Assembly: GCA_003165595.1 (NCBI GenBank)
Contig: PLWQ01000034.1
Span: 45,144 to 109,143, forward strand
Reading direction: 5' to 3'
DNA length: 64,000 nucleotides
Source of the DNA: Fibrobacterota bacterium
GTDB taxonomy: Bacteria > Fibrobacterota > Chitinivibrionia > Chitinivibrionales > FEN-1185
The notes under the pieces were generated by a model, which was given only the letters and a program-made list of their open reading frames with translations, ran no database searches and was not told the origin of the DNA. Positions 63,543-64,000 of the stretch are shown here, piece after piece. The number at the start of each line of letters is the position of its first letter. The first letter of the stretch is position 1. Position numbers and translations under genes: made by a program.

Positions 63543-64000
63543 ATGATCAGAAGAAATGCATGGATTCTCATTTTGTCGGCATTGATTGTTCCGCTCGTCC
63601 TTTCCTGCAACAATTCTCCCAATCCATTCTCGGCTTCGGACGCTTCGATATCACTCAGGCTTGTCAATTCGAGCGACCAGCGGGGAGACCACAGCATTTC
63701 CGATACGGTCGGCAAAACCGTTCGCGTCGGGGTGAGCGGTTATCTGATTCAGTACATCACCTCGGTGTCGGTTCTTGTCGGCAAGAGCCCGACAGACACG
63801 GACACTTCCTTCACATTCGGCAGCTTTTCATCCTCGACCGATACCTTATGGCTGGATATTGCCTTCAAATCGGCGGGCAGCCGCAAGGTTACCGCGGTCG
63901 CGTCCATCCAGGGCGCATCTCCGTACACCGACACGGCAACCATCGTGGTTATCGCATTGCCTGTGCCGACCTACGCTGTTTCGTACGACGGCAATGGCAA
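63543..64000 (+). CDS. Lipoprotein, partial at right edge, entering InlB-type repeats
   Basis: An open frame from ATG 63543 to the edge (152 codons). Signal with lipobox: LILSALIVPLVLSC (Cys at 22), followed by a Thr/Ser-rich beta-domain that looks Ig-like (DTVGKTVRVGVSGYLIQYI; SAGSRKVTAVASIQG). The final residues, PTYAVSYDGNG, are the classic opening of a Listeria-Bacteroides (InlB B) repeat, so the missing part is probably a surface repeat stalk. Confidence 0.8.
   Translation, partial: MIRRNAWILILSALIVPLVLSCNNSPNPFSASDASISLRLVNSSDQRGDHSISDTVGKTVRVGVSGYLIQYITSVSVLVGKSPTDTDTSFTFGSFSSSTDTLWLDIAFKSAGSRKVTAVASIQGASPYTDTATIVVIALPVPTYAVSYDGNG

Overview
The window reads as chromosomal DNA of a Gram-negative bacterium. 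There is an Omp85/BamA-type barrel protein, two other predicted outer-membrane barrels, several lipobox proteins, a Slt-type lytic transglycosylase and a class A penicillin-binding protein. It is GC-rich by eye. The mix of features hints at the Fibrobacterota (Chitinivibrionia-like) or a nearby lineage: secreted proteins with a shared 'FSPTGQLIR ... DSFGR.VTNGTYL.RVTSAGK' sorting-type C-terminus, F5/8C lectin domains, DUF2341/LamG surface lipoproteins, CsgG-plus-barrel proteins and one-pass Ser/Thr kinases. That placement is an inference; no rRNA or tRNA gene was found to anchor it.

Layout. 1-3.8 kb (minus): a helical-repeat secreted protein cut by the left edge, an Omp85 protein, and a DksA/TraR protein with a decayed zinc finger. 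4.2-8.8 kb (plus): ThiC-family enzyme, prmA, transmembrane Ser/Thr kinase 1 and a coupled small secreted protein. 8.8-11.9 kb: an unrecognised protein (minus), an inositol-monophosphatase/HisN-type phosphatase and signal peptidase I (plus). 11.9-19.2 kb (minus): dprA, an FtsB-like protein, recO, a YkgJ-type protein, a YqeY protein and a surface-glycan group (GT2, GSCFA, GT9, GDP-sugar reductase-like SDR). 19.3-20.5 kb (plus): an unusual Cys-rich/STAS/Cys-rich protein and a zinc-ribbon membrane protein. 20.5-25 kb (minus): uvrC and PBP1a, separated by about 400 bp of densely folded DNA. 25.2-33 kb (plus): gmd, then Ser/Thr kinase 2 leading into a beta-helix-like secreted protein and a giant DUF2341/LamG lipoprotein. 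33.1-42 kb (minus): brnTA, scpB-mutS, and a polyprenyl-mannose synthase / GT2-fusion / MFS-spermidine-synthase-like group. 42.2-48.3 kb: B12-radical SAM protein, EamA transporter, barrel protein (plus), CsgG-barrel (minus), carotenoid-isomerase-like oxidoreductase (plus). 48.4-53.9 kb (minus): myo-inositol-phosphate synthase, a propeller protein, Slt-type transglycosylase and fabG-like SDR. 54-56.1 kb (plus): citrate synthase and a small methyltransferase. 56.3-57.4 kb (minus): a three-gene PIN toxin-antitoxin-like operon. 58-60.2 kb (plus): two F5/8C surface proteins. 60.3-63.4 kb (minus): an amidohydrolase translationally coupled to a lipoprotein. 63.5 kb to the edge (plus): a lipoprotein that appears to enter InlB-type repeats.

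The genes fit together around envelope building and sensing. GDP-mannose conversion (gmd plus a reductase-like SDR), glycosyltransferases and the polyprenyl-mannose synthase would feed surface glycans. PBP1a, the transglycosylase, the FtsB-like protein and signal peptidase serve wall and export. The two kinases carry the same extracytoplasmic repeat domain and each leads a short operon of exported proteins. Myo-inositol could be made de novo by the synthase at 48.4 kb and the phosphatase at 10 kb.

The least explained features are: a composite intergenic element present three times (26.6, 49.6 and 57.6 kb); a run of five perfect short hairpins at 22.6 kb; the duplicated Cys module around the STAS domain; the three-gene PIN operon with an inverted repeat over its predicted start site; and the coupled amidohydrolase/lipoprotein pair.
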